Numbered from the stretch's first letter, positions 7,479 to 16,712 are shown. The stretch: 43,207 bases of DNA from Opitutaceae bacterium (GCA_005792355.1 SXSC01000184.1:1-43207); one strand, 5' to 3'. Program-made: numbers and translations. The notes: a model not told the origin generated them from the letters alone.

Positions 7479-10178
7479 CTACTTCGCGATGACCGCGGCG
7501 AGCTTTTCGATGCGGACGGCCGTGATCTTGTATTCGGGTGTCTTCGTGTAGCGGTCGCGGTGCGAGGTCGTGATCTGGTTGAGGAAGACGCGCGCCGAAT
7601 GGAAGGTCGTGTAAACCTCGCCGGGCTTCACGTGGTCGCTGATCCGCACCGGCAGGTCCGCCGTGCCCTGCTCGCTCCGGAGGCGGACGGTTTCGCCGTC
7701 GGCGAGGCCGAGACGGGTGGCGTCGGCGGACGACAGCTGCAGGTAGTCGGTGGCGGCCAACCGGTCGTTGGGCGTGCGGGCGGTTTGGGTGGCGGCGTTG
7801 TATTGGTAGAGATTGCGACCGGTGGTGAGAAGGAAAGGGAACTCCGGAGTCGTGAGCATGGGCGGGGCGACGTAGTCGATGCGGCGGAGCGCGGTGGTCC
7901 GGCCGTGCGTAAACGCGTCCGCGTGCATGATGGCCGTGCCCGGATCGTCCTCGGTGAAACACGGCCACTGGAGACCGCCGAGCTGGTCGAGGCGCGCGTA
8001 GCTGATGCCGGCACCCTCGGGCCAGAGCGAGCGCACCTCGTTCCAGATTTCCTCGGCGGAGCGGTAGGCGAAGTGCTCCCCGTGGCCCATGAGCCGGGCG
8101 ACGTCGCAGACGATTTCCCAGTCGGAGCGCGCCTCGCCCTGCGGGAGCGCGGCCCGGCGCACACGCTGCAGGCGGCGCTCGCCGTTCATGAACGTGCCGT
8201 CCTTCTCGAACGACGACGCGGCGGGCAGGAAGACGTCGCCGAATTCCCGCGCGGTCTGGTTCATGAAGAGGTCCTGCACGATGACGAGGTCGAGCTGCTC
8301 CAGCGAACGACGGGTCGCGTGCATGTTCGGGTTCGTCATCACGATGTCGTAACCGATCGACCAGAGCACCTTCAGTTTCCCGGCGTCGGCGGCCTCCATC
8401 ATCTCGATCATGTTGAGACCGGGATGCGTCGGAATTGGCACGTGCCAGGCGGCTTCGAATTTCCCGCGGGCGTCCGCGATGGGCACGTAGCCGGCGAGGA
8501 GCTTGGGTTCGCAGCCCATGTGCGGCGCGCCTTGCACGTTGTTCTGGCCGCGGAGTGGATTGATGCCGGTGCCGGGCTTGCCGAGGTTGCCGGTGATGAG
8601 CGCGAGGTTGACCAGCGCCATGATGCCCTCGGTGCCCTGGATGTGCTCGGTCATGCCCAGGCCGTGGACGCTGAGCGAAGGCCTGGCGGTGGCGTAGAGG
8701 CGGGCGGCCGCGCGGATCTTCGCGGCCGGGACGCCGCAGATCTTCTCGACCTTCTCGGGGAGAAACTCGCGGATGAAGTCGCGATACTCGGCGTATTCGG
8801 TCAGGCGGGTGCGGATGAATTCCTCGTCCACCAGCCCCTCATCGATGATGGCGGCGCCGAGGGCGTTGAAGAAGACGACGTTCGTGCCGGCGTGCAATTG
8901 GAGGTGCAAGGTAGCGAACTCGCACAACTCGATTTCGCGCGGGTCCACGACGATGAGGTTCGCGCCGTGGATCGCGGCCTGCTTGATGCGCGCGCCGGTG
9001 ACGGGATGGCCGTCGGTCGGGTTGGCCCCGCAGACGAGGATGGTGCGGGCGATCTCGATCTCGTCGAGGGAGTTGGTGGCCGCGCCGGTGCCGAGGGTCA
9101 TCTTCATCGCGGCGGCGGTGGGCGAATGGCAGACGCGCGCGCAGCAATCGATGTTGTTCGTGCCGAGGACGACCCGGGCGAATTTCTGCGCGACGTAATT
9201 TTCCTCGTTGGTGCCGCGCGCGGAGCTGAGCAGGCCGATGCTGTCGGGCCCGTGCTGCGCGGCGGTGGCGCGCAGACGATCGGCGATGAACTGGTTGACC
9301 TCGGTCCAGGAGACTTTCCGCCACTCGCCGTCGCGGCGGATCATCGGAGAGGTGACGCGGTCCTGGGCGTAGACGTAGTCGAACGCGTAGCGGCCCTTCA
9401 CGCAGGTGTGGCCGTGATTGCTCGGGCCCTCCAGCGACGGCCGGATGGTGGTGATCTGGCCGGCGCGCGTGCCAACGTGCACCTCGCAGCCGGTGCCGCA
9501 GTAGGAGCAGATGGTCTTCGTCCACTCGGTGGGCACTCCGCGGGCGAGCAAGGTGAGATCTTCGAGCGCGCCGGACGGGCAGGTGTCGACGCACGCGCCG
9601 CAGCTCACGCAGCCGCCATCCTGCAAGGTCTCGCCGCGCACCGGCAGGATGCGGGTCTGGTCGCCGCGGTTCCACGCCTTCCAGACGAACTGACCCTGCA
9701 CCTCCTCGCAGATGCGCACGCAGCGGTAGCACGTCACGCACTGCGACATGTCCACGTTGATGTAGGGATGCGAGGCGTCCCGCATGAACGGCACCGCGGG
9801 CGGCGGGGCGGTGCGCGAGCCGCGGGCCTGCACGTCATATTCGCGCAGGTAGCGATGAAACTGTTTGTCGGGAAATTGCGTGACGGCCTCGGCGGGATAA
9901 TCCTTCGCGAGCAATCCGAGCAACGTCCGGCGCACGCCTTGCACCGGTGCGGAGTGCGTGAGGATTTCCATGCCGTCGCGGAGCGGCGTGTTGCACGCGG
10001 TGGCGAGTCCGGCCAGGCCCTTGACCTCGACGGCGCAGAGGCGGCACGAGCCGTAAGGCTCGAGGCGGTCGTCGTGACAAAGCGTCGGGACCTCGACGGC
10101 GATCTGCCGGAGCGCCTCATTGATCGTGAGACCGTCGGCAAACTGGTGGGGCTGGCCGTTGATGATTACTTGAAGCAT
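7479..10178 (-). CDS. Formate dehydrogenase alpha subunit (molybdopterin, Fe-S)
   Basis: Catalytic subunit of a cytoplasmic NAD-type formate dehydrogenase (formate to CO2), 899 aa. Order of domains: N-terminal [2Fe-2S] ferredoxin (C34, C45, C48, C62); NuoG-like region; two [4Fe-4S] motifs (CVTCYRCVRIC and CVSCGACVDTC); CSYCGTGC plus CVKGRYAFDYV, which bind the cluster next to the pterin; then the molybdopterin oxidoreductase and C-terminal dinucleotide-binding domains. The metal ligand is Cys350 in CCARVCHSP (Cys, not Sec). Its start overlaps the beta gene's end by 13 bp, so the two are co-translated. The arrangement matches two-subunit FDH1-type enzymes as in methylotrophs. Mo and W forms cannot be told apart here. 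No fdhD, gamma or delta gene is present nearby. Confidence 0.93.
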   Translation of the reverse strand: MLQVIINGQPHQFADGLTINEALRQIAVEVPTLCHDDRLEPYGSCRLCAVEVKGLAGLATACNTPLRDGMEILTHSAPVQGVRRTLLGLLAKDYPAEAVTQFPDKQFHRYLREYDVQARGSRTAPPPAVPFMRDASHPYINVDMSQCVTCYRCVRICEEVQGQFVWKAWNRGDQTRILPVRGETLQDGGCVSCGACVDTCPSGALEDLTLLARGVPTEWTKTICSYCGTGCEVHVGTRAGQITTIRPSLEGPSNHGHTCVKGRYAFDYVYAQDRVTSPMIRRDGEWRKVSWTEVNQFIADRLRATAAQHGPDSIGLLSSARGTNEENYVAQKFARVVLGTNNIDCCARVCHSPTAAAMKMTLGTGAATNSLDEIEIARTILVCGANPTDGHPVTGARIKQAAIHGANLIVVDPREIELCEFATLHLQLHAGTNVVFFNALGAAIIDEGLVDEEFIRTRLTEYAEYRDFIREFLPEKVEKICGVPAAKIRAAARLYATARPSLSVHGLGMTEHIQGTEGIMALVNLALITGNLGKPGTGINPLRGQNNVQGAPHMGCEPKLLAGYVPIADARGKFEAAWHVPIPTHPGLNMIEMMEAADAGKLKVLWSIGYDIVMTNPNMHATRRSLEQLDLVIVQDLFMNQTAREFGDVFLPAASSFEKDGTFMNGERRLQRVRRAALPQGEARSDWEIVCDVARLMGHGEHFAYRSAEEIWNEVRSLWPEGAGISYARLDQLGGLQWPCFTEDDPGTAIMHADAFTHGRTTALRRIDYVAPPMLTTPEFPFLLTTGRNLYQYNAATQTARTPNDRLAATDYLQLSSADATRLGLADGETVRLRSEQGTADLPVRISDHVKPGEVYTTFHSARVFLNQITTSHRDRYTKTPEYKITAVRIEKLAAVIAK

Positions 10179-11671
10179 GGCTCAATCTCCGTGGGGTAGT
10201 GGCGCAGGATCGATTCGGCGAAGCGGGCGAGGCCGGTGCCGTGGCCGCACAGGCTCGTGAGTTTGAGCGCGGCGACCAGATCGCGGCATTCCTGAAAGTC
10301 GGCCCTGGTCGCGTCGCCGCCGAGGGCGTTGGTGAAAATTTCCTCGATCCGCCCGCTGCCGCCGCGGCACGGCGTGCATTTGCCGCACGACTCGTAGGCG
10401 CCGAACGAGAACACGTGTTCGACGAGCGCGGGAATCGACGTGTGCTCGTCGAACGCCACCACGCCGCCGTGGCCGACGCCGGCTCCGATTGCGGCGAGTT
10501 CCTCAAAACCGAGCGGCGTGTCGATGAGATGCGGCGGGATCACGCCGATGATCGGGCCCCCGATGATGACGCCCTTGAGCCGGCCTCCCCCGCGCAGCCC
10601 GCCGCCGATTTCCTCGACGATGTGCCGCACGGTGACGCCGAACTCGACCTCGTAGAGACCGGGGCGATGGAAGAGCGAGTTGAGCGAAAGCGCCTTCGTG
10701 CCCCGGCTCTTCCCGCAGCCCATTTCCGCATACGCCGCGCCGCCGTGCGTGACGATCCACGGCACGTTGACGAGTGTCTCGACGTTGTTGAGCAAGGTCG
10801 GCCGGCCGAACAGGCCGCGTTCGGTCGGGTAAGGCGGGCGGGCCATCACCTCGGGGCGTTTGCCCTCGATGGAGCGAAGCAGCGACGTCTCTTCGCCACA
10901 AACGTAGCTGCCGTGGCCAGTGTACACTTCGAGTTCGAAAGAGAAATTCTTCCCTCCGACGCGCGGGCCGAGCCAGCCGGCGGCCCGGGCCTCGGCGAGC
11001 GCGGCCTGCAACACGGTGCCGGCGAGCGGATACTCGAGGCGTACATAGATGTACCCCTGGCTGGCGCCGACCGCGTAGCCCGCGAGGATCATGCTCTCGA
11101 TGAGCGCGTGCGGATCGTCCTCCATCAAGTAGCGATCAATGTAGGCGCCGGCATCGCCTTCGTCGGCGTTGGCCACGACGTATTTCTGGCCGGCGGGCTG
11201 CGCGGCGACCGCGCGCCTTGTGCGTCCTGTCGGGTAGCCCGCGCCGCCGCGTCCGCGCAAGCCCGACGCGTCGACCGCCGCGAGAATTTTCTCCGGTGGA
11301 TCCTGGAGCGCCGCGGCGAGCGCCGCGTAGCCGCCCTGTTGGACATAGGCCGCGAGACTGCGCGCGCCCCCGGCGGCGACGCGGCCCAGCACGATACCGT
11401 GGCGGGAGAACACCTGCACGGGCGGACGCGGGTGAGTCTGGCCTTTCGCGGGAGCGGCGAAACATTCCCCGAGACAGTAAACGCGCGGATCTTGCGCGGA
11501 CGCTTCCGCCCAGCGGGCGGGATTGAAATGACGCGCGGCGAAGCACGCGGTGCCCTGGCAGGCTTTGCCGGTGTGTTCCCCGTGCGCCAAGTGATAGAAC
11601 GACTCGACGTCGGCAGAGAGCGCGCGCGGGGCGACGGCGTGGCCGGGAGGGGTGGGTGATCGGCTCGTCAT
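10166..11671 (-). CDS. Formate dehydrogenase beta subunit (NuoE/NuoF fusion)
   Basis: NADH/FMN-binding subunit passing electrons between the alpha subunit and NAD. From the ATG at 11671 it is 501 aa. The N-terminal part is a thioredoxin-fold [2Fe-2S] domain of NuoE type with all four cysteines (CQGTAC and CLGEC), but without NuoE's helical N-terminus. Then comes NuoF: FMN/NAD loop GRGGAGYPTG, NADEGDAGAYIDR, CGEETSLLRSIEGKRPEVMA, an SLBB-like region, and the [4Fe-4S] motif SCGKCTPCRGG with a distal Cys (LTSLCGHGTG). The frame runs 35 codons further upstream to 11776, but that part is unlike the family. The 179-bp gap to the upstream GNAT gene suggests its own promoter. Close relatives are the beta subunit of FDH1-type enzymes and NAD-reducing hydrogenase diaphorase chains; the partner gene decides for formate dehydrogenase. 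Confidence 0.92.
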   Translation of the reverse strand: MTSRSPTPPGHAVAPRALSADVESFYHLAHGEHTGKACQGTACFAARHFNPARWAEASAQDPRVYCLGECFAAPAKGQTHPRPPVQVFSRHGIVLGRVAAGGARSLAAYVQQGGYAALAAALQDPPEKILAAVDASGLRGRGGAGYPTGRTRRAVAAQPAGQKYVVANADEGDAGAYIDRYLMEDDPHALIESMILAGYAVGASQGYIYVRLEYPLAGTVLQAALAEARAAGWLGPRVGGKNFSFELEVYTGHGSYVCGEETSLLRSIEGKRPEVMARPPYPTERGLFGRPTLLNNVETLVNVPWIVTHGGAAYAEMGCGKSRGTKALSLNSLFHRPGLYEVEFGVTVRHIVEEIGGGLRGGGRLKGVIIGGPIIGVIPPHLIDTPLGFEELAAIGAGVGHGGVVAFDEHTSIPALVEHVFSFGAYESCGKCTPCRGGSGRIEEIFTNALGGDATRADFQECRDLVAALKLTSLCGHGTGLARFAESILRHYPTEIEPCFK

Positions 11672-11850
11672 GTGGGTTGATTCAAAAAGGTGAGGGAGCG
11701 TGGCCCCGTCTCCCTTCACCGCAACCGATTTTGTTGCGGGTGCGAGTGATAGTTCAGGTCGGCGAGTCCGGCCCATTGAATCGCAGGCGGGTTCGTTCCC
11801 CGTGACGGAGCTTTGGTTGCGGCCCGCGGCCGCGTGGCGAAAAATGCCAG

Positions 11851-12414
11851 CTACACCGGCGGCTTGAATTCGCGTGCCGGCGGGCGGGCGCCCGGCCGCA
11901 GCGACCGGAACATCCGGTGCTCGCGCACCACCCGCCCATCGCCCGCGACGTTGTCGACCTCGCCGAGCAATTCGAATCCCGCCCGTCGATAGAGCCGAAA
12001 GGCGCGGTCATTGGTGGTCACGGTCGTCAGCTCCACGCCTGCACGCCCGGCCGCCCGCGCGTCGTTGATCAGCCGGCGCAACATCGGTTCGCCCAATCCC
12101 TGGCCCTGCCACGCATCCGCAAGACCCAACCCGAGGAGCGGCACCGCGTGGTCAAACTCCCAGAGAAAAAAATAGCCCACCACCTCCGTTCCGAGGCCGA
12201 GCACGTAGGTGCGATCGAGCCCGGCGCGGTGGCGTTCGACAAGCCGCGCCAGCGTCGCCCCGTCGTAAGCGTGGGGCAGAAACACGCTGCGCGTCGCCCC
12301 GGAGAGACCGGCATTGAAACGCGCGAGCGCCGGAATCTCCCCCGCGGTCAGCGGGCGAATCTCCAGCCGGGTGCCATTGCGAGAACTCAGAATCGCCGGG
12401 TGATGTTGTGCCAT
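11851..12414 (-). CDS. GNAT-family N-acetyltransferase
   Basis: An acetyl-CoA-dependent acetyltransferase of 187 residues. The fold landmarks are LEIRPLTAGEIPALARFNAG at the start, VVGYFFLWEF (beta 4), the acetyl-CoA loop LADAWQGQGLGEPMLRRLIN (Q/RxxGxG/A variant), then VELTTVTTNDRAFRLYRRAG and GFELLG, the usual C-terminal half. The substrate is unknown. ATG at 12414 is chosen because the domain starts soon after it; 12429 is an alternative. The much longer frame upstream, to 14343, is an antisense artefact of the plus-strand glycosidase-like gene. It is transcribed away from that gene, with a 318-bp shared upstream region. No close functional link to the formate dehydrogenase genes downstream is evident. 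Confidence 0.88.
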   Translation of the reverse strand: MAQHHPAILSSRNGTRLEIRPLTAGEIPALARFNAGLSGATRSVFLPHAYDGATLARLVERHRAGLDRTYVLGLGTEVVGYFFLWEFDHAVPLLGLGLADAWQGQGLGEPMLRRLINDARAAGRAGVELTTVTTNDRAFRLYRRAGFELLGEVDNVAGDGRVVREHRMFRSLRPGARPPAREFKPPV

Positions 12415-12732
12415 GGTTGCCAGCGCCATGGTTGCACGAGAGCGATGGTTTGGAAATCCCAGACTGGTCCGCTGGCGGCGGGTTACAGCCGACCCACGTA
12501 TCCGCGCGCATCGACGGAGGTGCCGCGACTTGCCTCGCGCCCACCAACCTGCGATGCCATGGGCATGCCCCAAGCAGCCGGTCGGACGTCCGCTGAATAT
12601 CACGTTTCCAATCCTGCCATTCGTCGCCCTGGCGGGAGTCTCCTTTCGCCGGGCTGTTGGATCGACACTTCGTGCCGGAAAGCCGCAAGTCTTTGGAATC
12701 TCGCAGCGCGCCGCCGCCAGAAGATCGAGGCC
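12415..12732. other. Divergent intergenic region (318 bp)
   Basis: Sits between the GNAT gene (minus) and the secreted propeller protein (plus), so it must hold two promoters. A repeated CCATGGTTGC (12411-12420 and 12426-12435) surrounds the GNAT start. No clear box, operator or hairpin was recognised. Confidence 0.4.
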
Positions 12733-14193
12733 GTGAGCCAGCCGGGTGGGCCGCCCCGTTTCGTGCGGTCGGTTCTCCTGCTCGCGCTGCTCACCTCCTT
12801 CGCCTCCCCGGTCGCGGCCGCCGAAAAATCCACCGTCGATCTTGGCGCGCGCTGGGAGCTCTTCGTCGATGACTTCCTCGTCGACCGCGCCCGCGATGCC
12901 GCGCTCAAATTGCACCCGCCGCGCCGGGCCGAAATCGTCCTCACCACCGACGCCCCATGGGAAGGCCCCACGAGCGCCTACTTTTCCGTGCTCAAGGATG
13001 GCGACGTCATCCGGCTCTATTACCGCGGCTCGGTCGACGGCTCGGATCATTCCGACAATCAGGTCACCTGCGTCGCGGAGAGTCGCGACGGTATTCACTT
13101 CACCCGCCCGCAGTTCGGCCTGATCGAGGTCAAGGGCACCAAGGCCAACAACGTCGTCTGGCGGGGCGTCGAATCGCACAACTTTGCGCCCTTCCTCGAT
13201 CGCAATCCTCACGCCGCGCCCGACGCCCGCTACAAGGCCCTCGCTGGACTGAAACTGCCCGGCCGCAACTGGCAGCAGGGCGCCACGCCCGGCGGGCTCT
13301 ATGCCTTCGCGTCGCCCGACGGCATCCACTGGCGGAAAGTTCAGCCCGAGCCGGTGATGACCCAGGGCGCCTTCGACTCGCTCAACCTCGCCTTCTGGGA
13401 TTCCGCCCGCGCCCGCTACACCTGCTACAGCCGGATTTTTGCGCACAAGGTCCGCGCGGTGCAGAGCGCCGGCTCCCCGGATTTTCTCGTGTGGGGCGAG
13501 GGCACGCCCAACCGCTACGACGCCGCCGTGCCCGCCGAGCATTTCTACACCAGCGCCACCCTGCCGTGTCCCGGGGCGGAGCACCTGTACGTCGCGTTCC
13601 CGATGCGCTTCGAACCCGCCCGCCAAGCCGTCGCGGCCCACCAGACTCCCGGCGTCTCCGACGCCGTCTTCCTGTCGAGCCGCGACGGCGTGGCGTGGGA
13701 TCGCCCCTTTCTGGAGGCGTGGCTGCGGCCCGGGCCCGACCCGAAGAACTGGACCGACCGCAGCAACATGCCCGCCTGGGGCATCGTCGAGTCCGCCCCC
13801 GGCGAGTGGTCGATGTATGTCTCTGAGCACTACCGCTGGCCCGACCACCGCCTGCGCCGCCTCGTGCTGCCGCGCCACCGGCTCGCCGCAATGCACGCCG
13901 GCGCCCGCGGCGGGGAATTCACGACGCGCCCGCTGCACTTTCGCGGCCACCACCTCGTGCTCAATTACGCGACCTCCGCCGCCGGCTCGCTGCGGGTCGA
14001 GGTACAGGACGCCGCGGGCCGCCCGCTCCCCGGTTTCGCGGCGGCCGACCTGTCGCCGCTCTATGGCGACGAGCTCGACGCCACCGTGCGCTGGAAAACC
14101 GACGCGGATCTTTCCCCACTGCGCGGGCAGCCGGTGCGCCTGCGCTTCATCCTGCAGGACGCCGACCTCTTCGCGCTGCGTTTCGCGGAGTAA
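12733..14193 (+). CDS. Secreted five-bladed-propeller glycosidase-like protein
   Basis: A 486-residue exported protein with the look of the GH32/43/117-like beta-propeller families that are common in Planctomycetes and Verrucomicrobia. Repeated blade motifs are visible: AYFSVLKDGDVIRLYYRG, CVAESRDGIHFTRP, LYAFASPDGIHWRKV, LAFWDSARARYTCYSRIF and VFLSSRDGVAWDRPF. A C-terminal beta-sandwich-like part follows (LRVEVQDAAGRPLPGF ... LRGQPVRLRFILQDADLFAL). Catalytic acids and substrate cannot be assigned. Start: GTG at 12733 has a GAGG five bases upstream and gives a signal peptide (SVLLLALLTSFASPVAAA). A second in-frame GTG at 12763 is possible. The open frame extends far upstream but that part is antisense to GNAT. 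It converges on the Gfo/Idh/MocA gene. Confidence 0.8.
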   Translation: MSQPGGPPRFVRSVLLLALLTSFASPVAAAEKSTVDLGARWELFVDDFLVDRARDAALKLHPPRRAEIVLTTDAPWEGPTSAYFSVLKDGDVIRLYYRGSVDGSDHSDNQVTCVAESRDGIHFTRPQFGLIEVKGTKANNVVWRGVESHNFAPFLDRNPHAAPDARYKALAGLKLPGRNWQQGATPGGLYAFASPDGIHWRKVQPEPVMTQGAFDSLNLAFWDSARARYTCYSRIFAHKVRAVQSAGSPDFLVWGEGTPNRYDAAVPAEHFYTSATLPCPGAEHLYVAFPMRFEPARQAVAAHQTPGVSDAVFLSSRDGVAWDRPFLEAWLRPGPDPKNWTDRSNMPAWGIVESAPGEWSMYVSEHYRWPDHRLRRLVLPRHRLAAMHAGARGGEFTTRPLHFRGHHLVLNYATSAAGSLRVEVQDAAGRPLPGFAAADLSPLYGDELDATVRWKTDADLSPLRGQPVRLRFILQDADLFALRFAE

Positions 14194-14318
14194 GCCGGGG
14201 GATGGAACCGGTGAACCGCCAACCCGGAGATTTCGCCTTGCGGAGAGCCGGGCCAGTCGGACATCGCAAAACCGCCCGGCGGTCTTGCCTTTAGCCCGCA
14301 CGCCACGCACGGGCCCGC

Positions 14319-14340
14319 ACGCCGGTCGCCTGACCGGCGT
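14319..14340. terminator. Perfect hairpin between convergent genes
   Basis: ACGCCGGTC and GACCGGCGT flank a GCCT loop, giving a 9-bp perfect stem in the 189-bp gap between convergent genes ending at 14193 and 14383. There is no T-run, so it is not a classical intrinsic terminator. It may still serve both strands, or be a repeat remnant. Confidence 0.45.
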
Positions 14341-14382
14341 CAAACGACAGCCAGCTACCGGAAAAAGTGTCCCGCGTACGGC

Positions 14383-15807
14383 CTACGTGATCCACTTCTT
14401 CCGCTGCGGCAGGTGAATCCAGCGATCGGCCTCGGAGCAGCCGCGGGCTTTCAGGTTCTGGCTGTCCCAATCGATCTCCCGGCCCACGCGCAGGGCCACC
14501 ATGCCGGTCATGCCAAACTCCGCCGCCTGCGCCGCAAGGTCGAAACTCTGAAATGTCTTCGGTCCGCCTTTGCAGGCGTCGAGAAATTCCTTCATGTGGT
14601 TTTGACCGGGGATGCGCGGATAAACCACCGCCAGCGGCTTGGCCGCCTCGTGGTCGAGCACGCCGCGAGCCTTCGGGCTGGCATCACTCTTCAGCCGCAT
14701 CACGCCCTTCTGGCCCCACGCATCCGAGCACAGAATGCCTTTTTCGCCGACAAACAGGCAGCCATTGGTCGGCACCTTGCCATACGTGGCGACCAAATCG
14801 CCGGTGAGATCCGGCGGCGGCACCGCCGTCGGGCCATCGTGCCACCACACGCTCACCGCGGCAAATGAGCCGCGCGCGGCAAAATCCCAACGGAAGTCGT
14901 TCTGCGACGGATACGAGGCCTTCACCGGCTCGGCCGACTGCACCACGACGCGAATCGGCGGCCCGAGCTCGAGCGCGCGCAGCGGCAGGTTGTGCGCATG
15001 CGCCCCCATGTCGGCCAGATGGCCGTCGCCGTAGTCGAGCCAGCGGCCCCATTTGAGGCAGCCGCCGAGATAGTATTCCTTGAAGGGGTGCACCGGCGAC
15101 GGGCCGCACCAGGCGTCCCAGTTGAGCCCCGCTGGAATCGGGTCGGCCTCCTGCGCGATGGCTTCGCTCGGCGGGAAGGTGCGATCCATCCAGCAATGCA
15201 CTTCACGAATCTGGCCGAGCAGGCCTGCCTGCATGATCTCCATGCTGCGGCGAAACGCATCCGTCGCGCCGCCCTGCGTGCCAATCTGCGTGACGAGCCT
15301 GCTGCCTCGCATCAGCACCGCGATCTCGCGCGCCTCGGCGACGCTGTGGGCGAGCGGCTTCTCGCAAAACACCGCCCGGCCCGCCTGCAAGGCCGCCTTG
15401 CTCATCGGCATGTGCCAGCGCTGACCGGCCGCGATGATGACCGCATCAAGCGACGGCTCCGCCGCGAGCAGCTTGCGATAATCATCGTAAGCTTTCGCGT
15501 TCGCCAGGCCCGCGGCAACGCCGGCACTCCTCTTTTTGCCATCGCCCGCGGTGGATTTCAGCCGGGCGATCTGCGCGGCGTTCACGTCGCACAGCGCCAC
15601 GATATTGTCCCCCTCCTCCAGCACGGCCGGAATCAGCGACCGACTGCGGTTGCCACAGCCGATGATCGCCACGTTGAGCCGGCCGCTCGCCGGCTGCGCA
15701 CCAAACAACGCCCCCGACGGCAGAATCTGCGGGAAGCCGAGCACGCCAACGCCGGCACTGCCGAGCTTGAGGAAGGAACGACGGGTGAGTGCGGTGCGCG
15801 GGTTCAT
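14383..15807 (-). CDS. Exported Gfo/Idh/MocA-family oxidoreductase
   Basis: NAD(P)-dependent sugar oxidoreductase family, 474 aa. A Tat leader opens the protein (RTALTRRSFLKLGSAGVGVL), then a Rossmann domain with LNVAIIGCGNRSRSL and the catalytic-type EKP motif in AVFCEKPLAHSVAEA. The C-terminal half carries DYGDGHLADMGAHAHNLPLR, typical of the Verrucomicrobia/Planctomycetes exported subgroup. The substrate is unknown; the family acts on free or oligomeric sugars, and some members are glycosidases with bound NAD. ATG at 15807 is chosen because the Tat motif starts eight residues later; the 66 upstream codons are unrelated. It is divergent from the O-methyltransferase gene (260-bp gap) and has a paralogue at 35212. 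Confidence 0.9.
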   Translation of the reverse strand: MNPRTALTRRSFLKLGSAGVGVLGFPQILPSGALFGAQPASGRLNVAIIGCGNRSRSLIPAVLEEGDNIVALCDVNAAQIARLKSTAGDGKKRSAGVAAGLANAKAYDDYRKLLAAEPSLDAVIIAAGQRWHMPMSKAALQAGRAVFCEKPLAHSVAEAREIAVLMRGSRLVTQIGTQGGATDAFRRSMEIMQAGLLGQIREVHCWMDRTFPPSEAIAQEADPIPAGLNWDAWCGPSPVHPFKEYYLGGCLKWGRWLDYGDGHLADMGAHAHNLPLRALELGPPIRVVVQSAEPVKASYPSQNDFRWDFAARGSFAAVSVWWHDGPTAVPPPDLTGDLVATYGKVPTNGCLFVGEKGILCSDAWGQKGVMRLKSDASPKARGVLDHEAAKPLAVVYPRIPGQNHMKEFLDACKGGPKTFQSFDLAAQAAEFGMTGMVALRVGREIDWDSQNLKARGCSEADRWIHLPQRKKWIT

Positions 15808-16060
15808 GTTTTTGGAACTGGTTGTTCGCCGACCGGCGACGTGACAGGACCATGACGCCACCGGAGGTCGAGGCGTAACAAGCGACGGGCGAAAGTTCGG
15901 CGACCCTCTCCAGCTCAGCCGATCGCTCCGTTCTTCCCACCACGCCGAATCGCGCCAGGCAAATTTATAGGCCCAACATCGATTGGTAATATCGTCCGGA
16001 GGCAAAGATCCGCGGGCTTTATTTCACGTCATCCCCGGGGTGAAGATCAACCTCCGGAGA

Positions 16061-16067
16061 TTCTCCT
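16061..16067 (+). promoter_or_regulatory. Spacer and Shine-Dalgarno of the O-methyltransferase gene
   Basis: CCGGAGA ends at 16060, and the seven bases TTCTCCT separate it from the ATG at 16068. It is one of the few clear ribosome-binding sites in this window and fixes the start of that gene. Many other genes here lack a recognisable site. Confidence 0.5.
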
Positions 16068-16712
16068 ATGAAACGATTCATGGTCCTGGCACTGGTGGCG
16101 GCGGGTATCGTGGCGATGGGCGCGGTGTTCGCCCGGGCCCAGCAAGCGCGGAAGGTCAGCAACGAGTTCCGCCAGCAGTTCCTCAAAGACTTCAAACGGA
16201 TCGGCCTGAACACGACGCCGGGTGACGCCGACCTGCTGCGCATTCTCGTCGCCTCGGCCCGCTGCAAACGCGGCGTGGAAGTCGGTTCGGCCACGGGCTT
16301 CGGCGCGATCAACATGGGCCTGGCCTTCGAGCGCAACGGCGGCCAGCTGTTCACGCTCGACATCGACGCCGGCATGATCCGAACCACCCGCGAAAACGTC
16401 GCGAAGATGGGTCTGGAAAAAACCGTCACCGCCGTCGAGGGCGACGCCCTCAAGACCCTCGCCGAACTCACCGGCGAATTCGACTTCGTGTTCATCGATG
16501 CGGTGAAGGCGGATTACTTCAAATATCTCAAGCTGATCGAACCGCGGCTCAAGGTCGGCGCCGTCGTCGTGGCCGACAACGTGATCAAGAGCGAGAAGCA
16601 GATGAAGGACTACCTCGAGTACGTTACGACGAATCCGAACTACGACACCGTGATCGTCCGCTCCTCGATGGAAAAGAACGACGGCATGGCCATTTCCTAC
16701 AAAGTCCGTTGA
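16068..16712 (+). CDS. O-methyltransferase-like protein with signal peptide
   Basis: A 214-residue class I SAM-dependent methyltransferase of the catechol/caffeoyl-CoA O-methyltransferase type. Landmarks: VEVGSATGFGAINMG (SAM loop), LFTLDIDAGMIRTTRENVAK, AVEGDALKTL, FDFVFIDAVKADYFKYL (metal/substrate region) and GAVVVADNV. The oddity is a convincing N-terminal signal sequence (MKRFMVLALVAAGIVAMGAV then FARAQQA), which would export an enzyme whose cosubstrate is cytoplasmic. Either the leader acts as a membrane anchor, or the domain has a new job in the periplasm. The start is supported by a ribosome-binding site. It is followed on the same strand, after 435 bp of repeats, by an isomerase/epimerase-like gene. 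The methyl acceptor is unknown. Confidence 0.85.
   Translation: MKRFMVLALVAAGIVAMGAVFARAQQARKVSNEFRQQFLKDFKRIGLNTTPGDADLLRILVASARCKRGVEVGSATGFGAINMGLAFERNGGQLFTLDIDAGMIRTTRENVAKMGLEKTVTAVEGDALKTLAELTGEFDFVFIDAVKADYFKYLKLIEPRLKVGAVVVADNVIKSEKQMKDYLEYVTTNPNYDTVIVRSSMEKNDGMAISYKVR

Noticed and set aside
4424..11659. Very long open frames on the plus strand opposite the PSD1 and formate dehydrogenase genes (up to 938 codons)
   Set aside because: They are arginine/valine/glycine-rich with no domain, and lie exactly opposite well-supported genes. High GC removes stop codons on the antisense strand.
12415..14343. Upstream extension of the GNAT frame to 830 codons
   Set aside because: The GNAT fold begins at 12414. 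The extension is antisense to the secreted propeller gene and has no acetyltransferase-like features.
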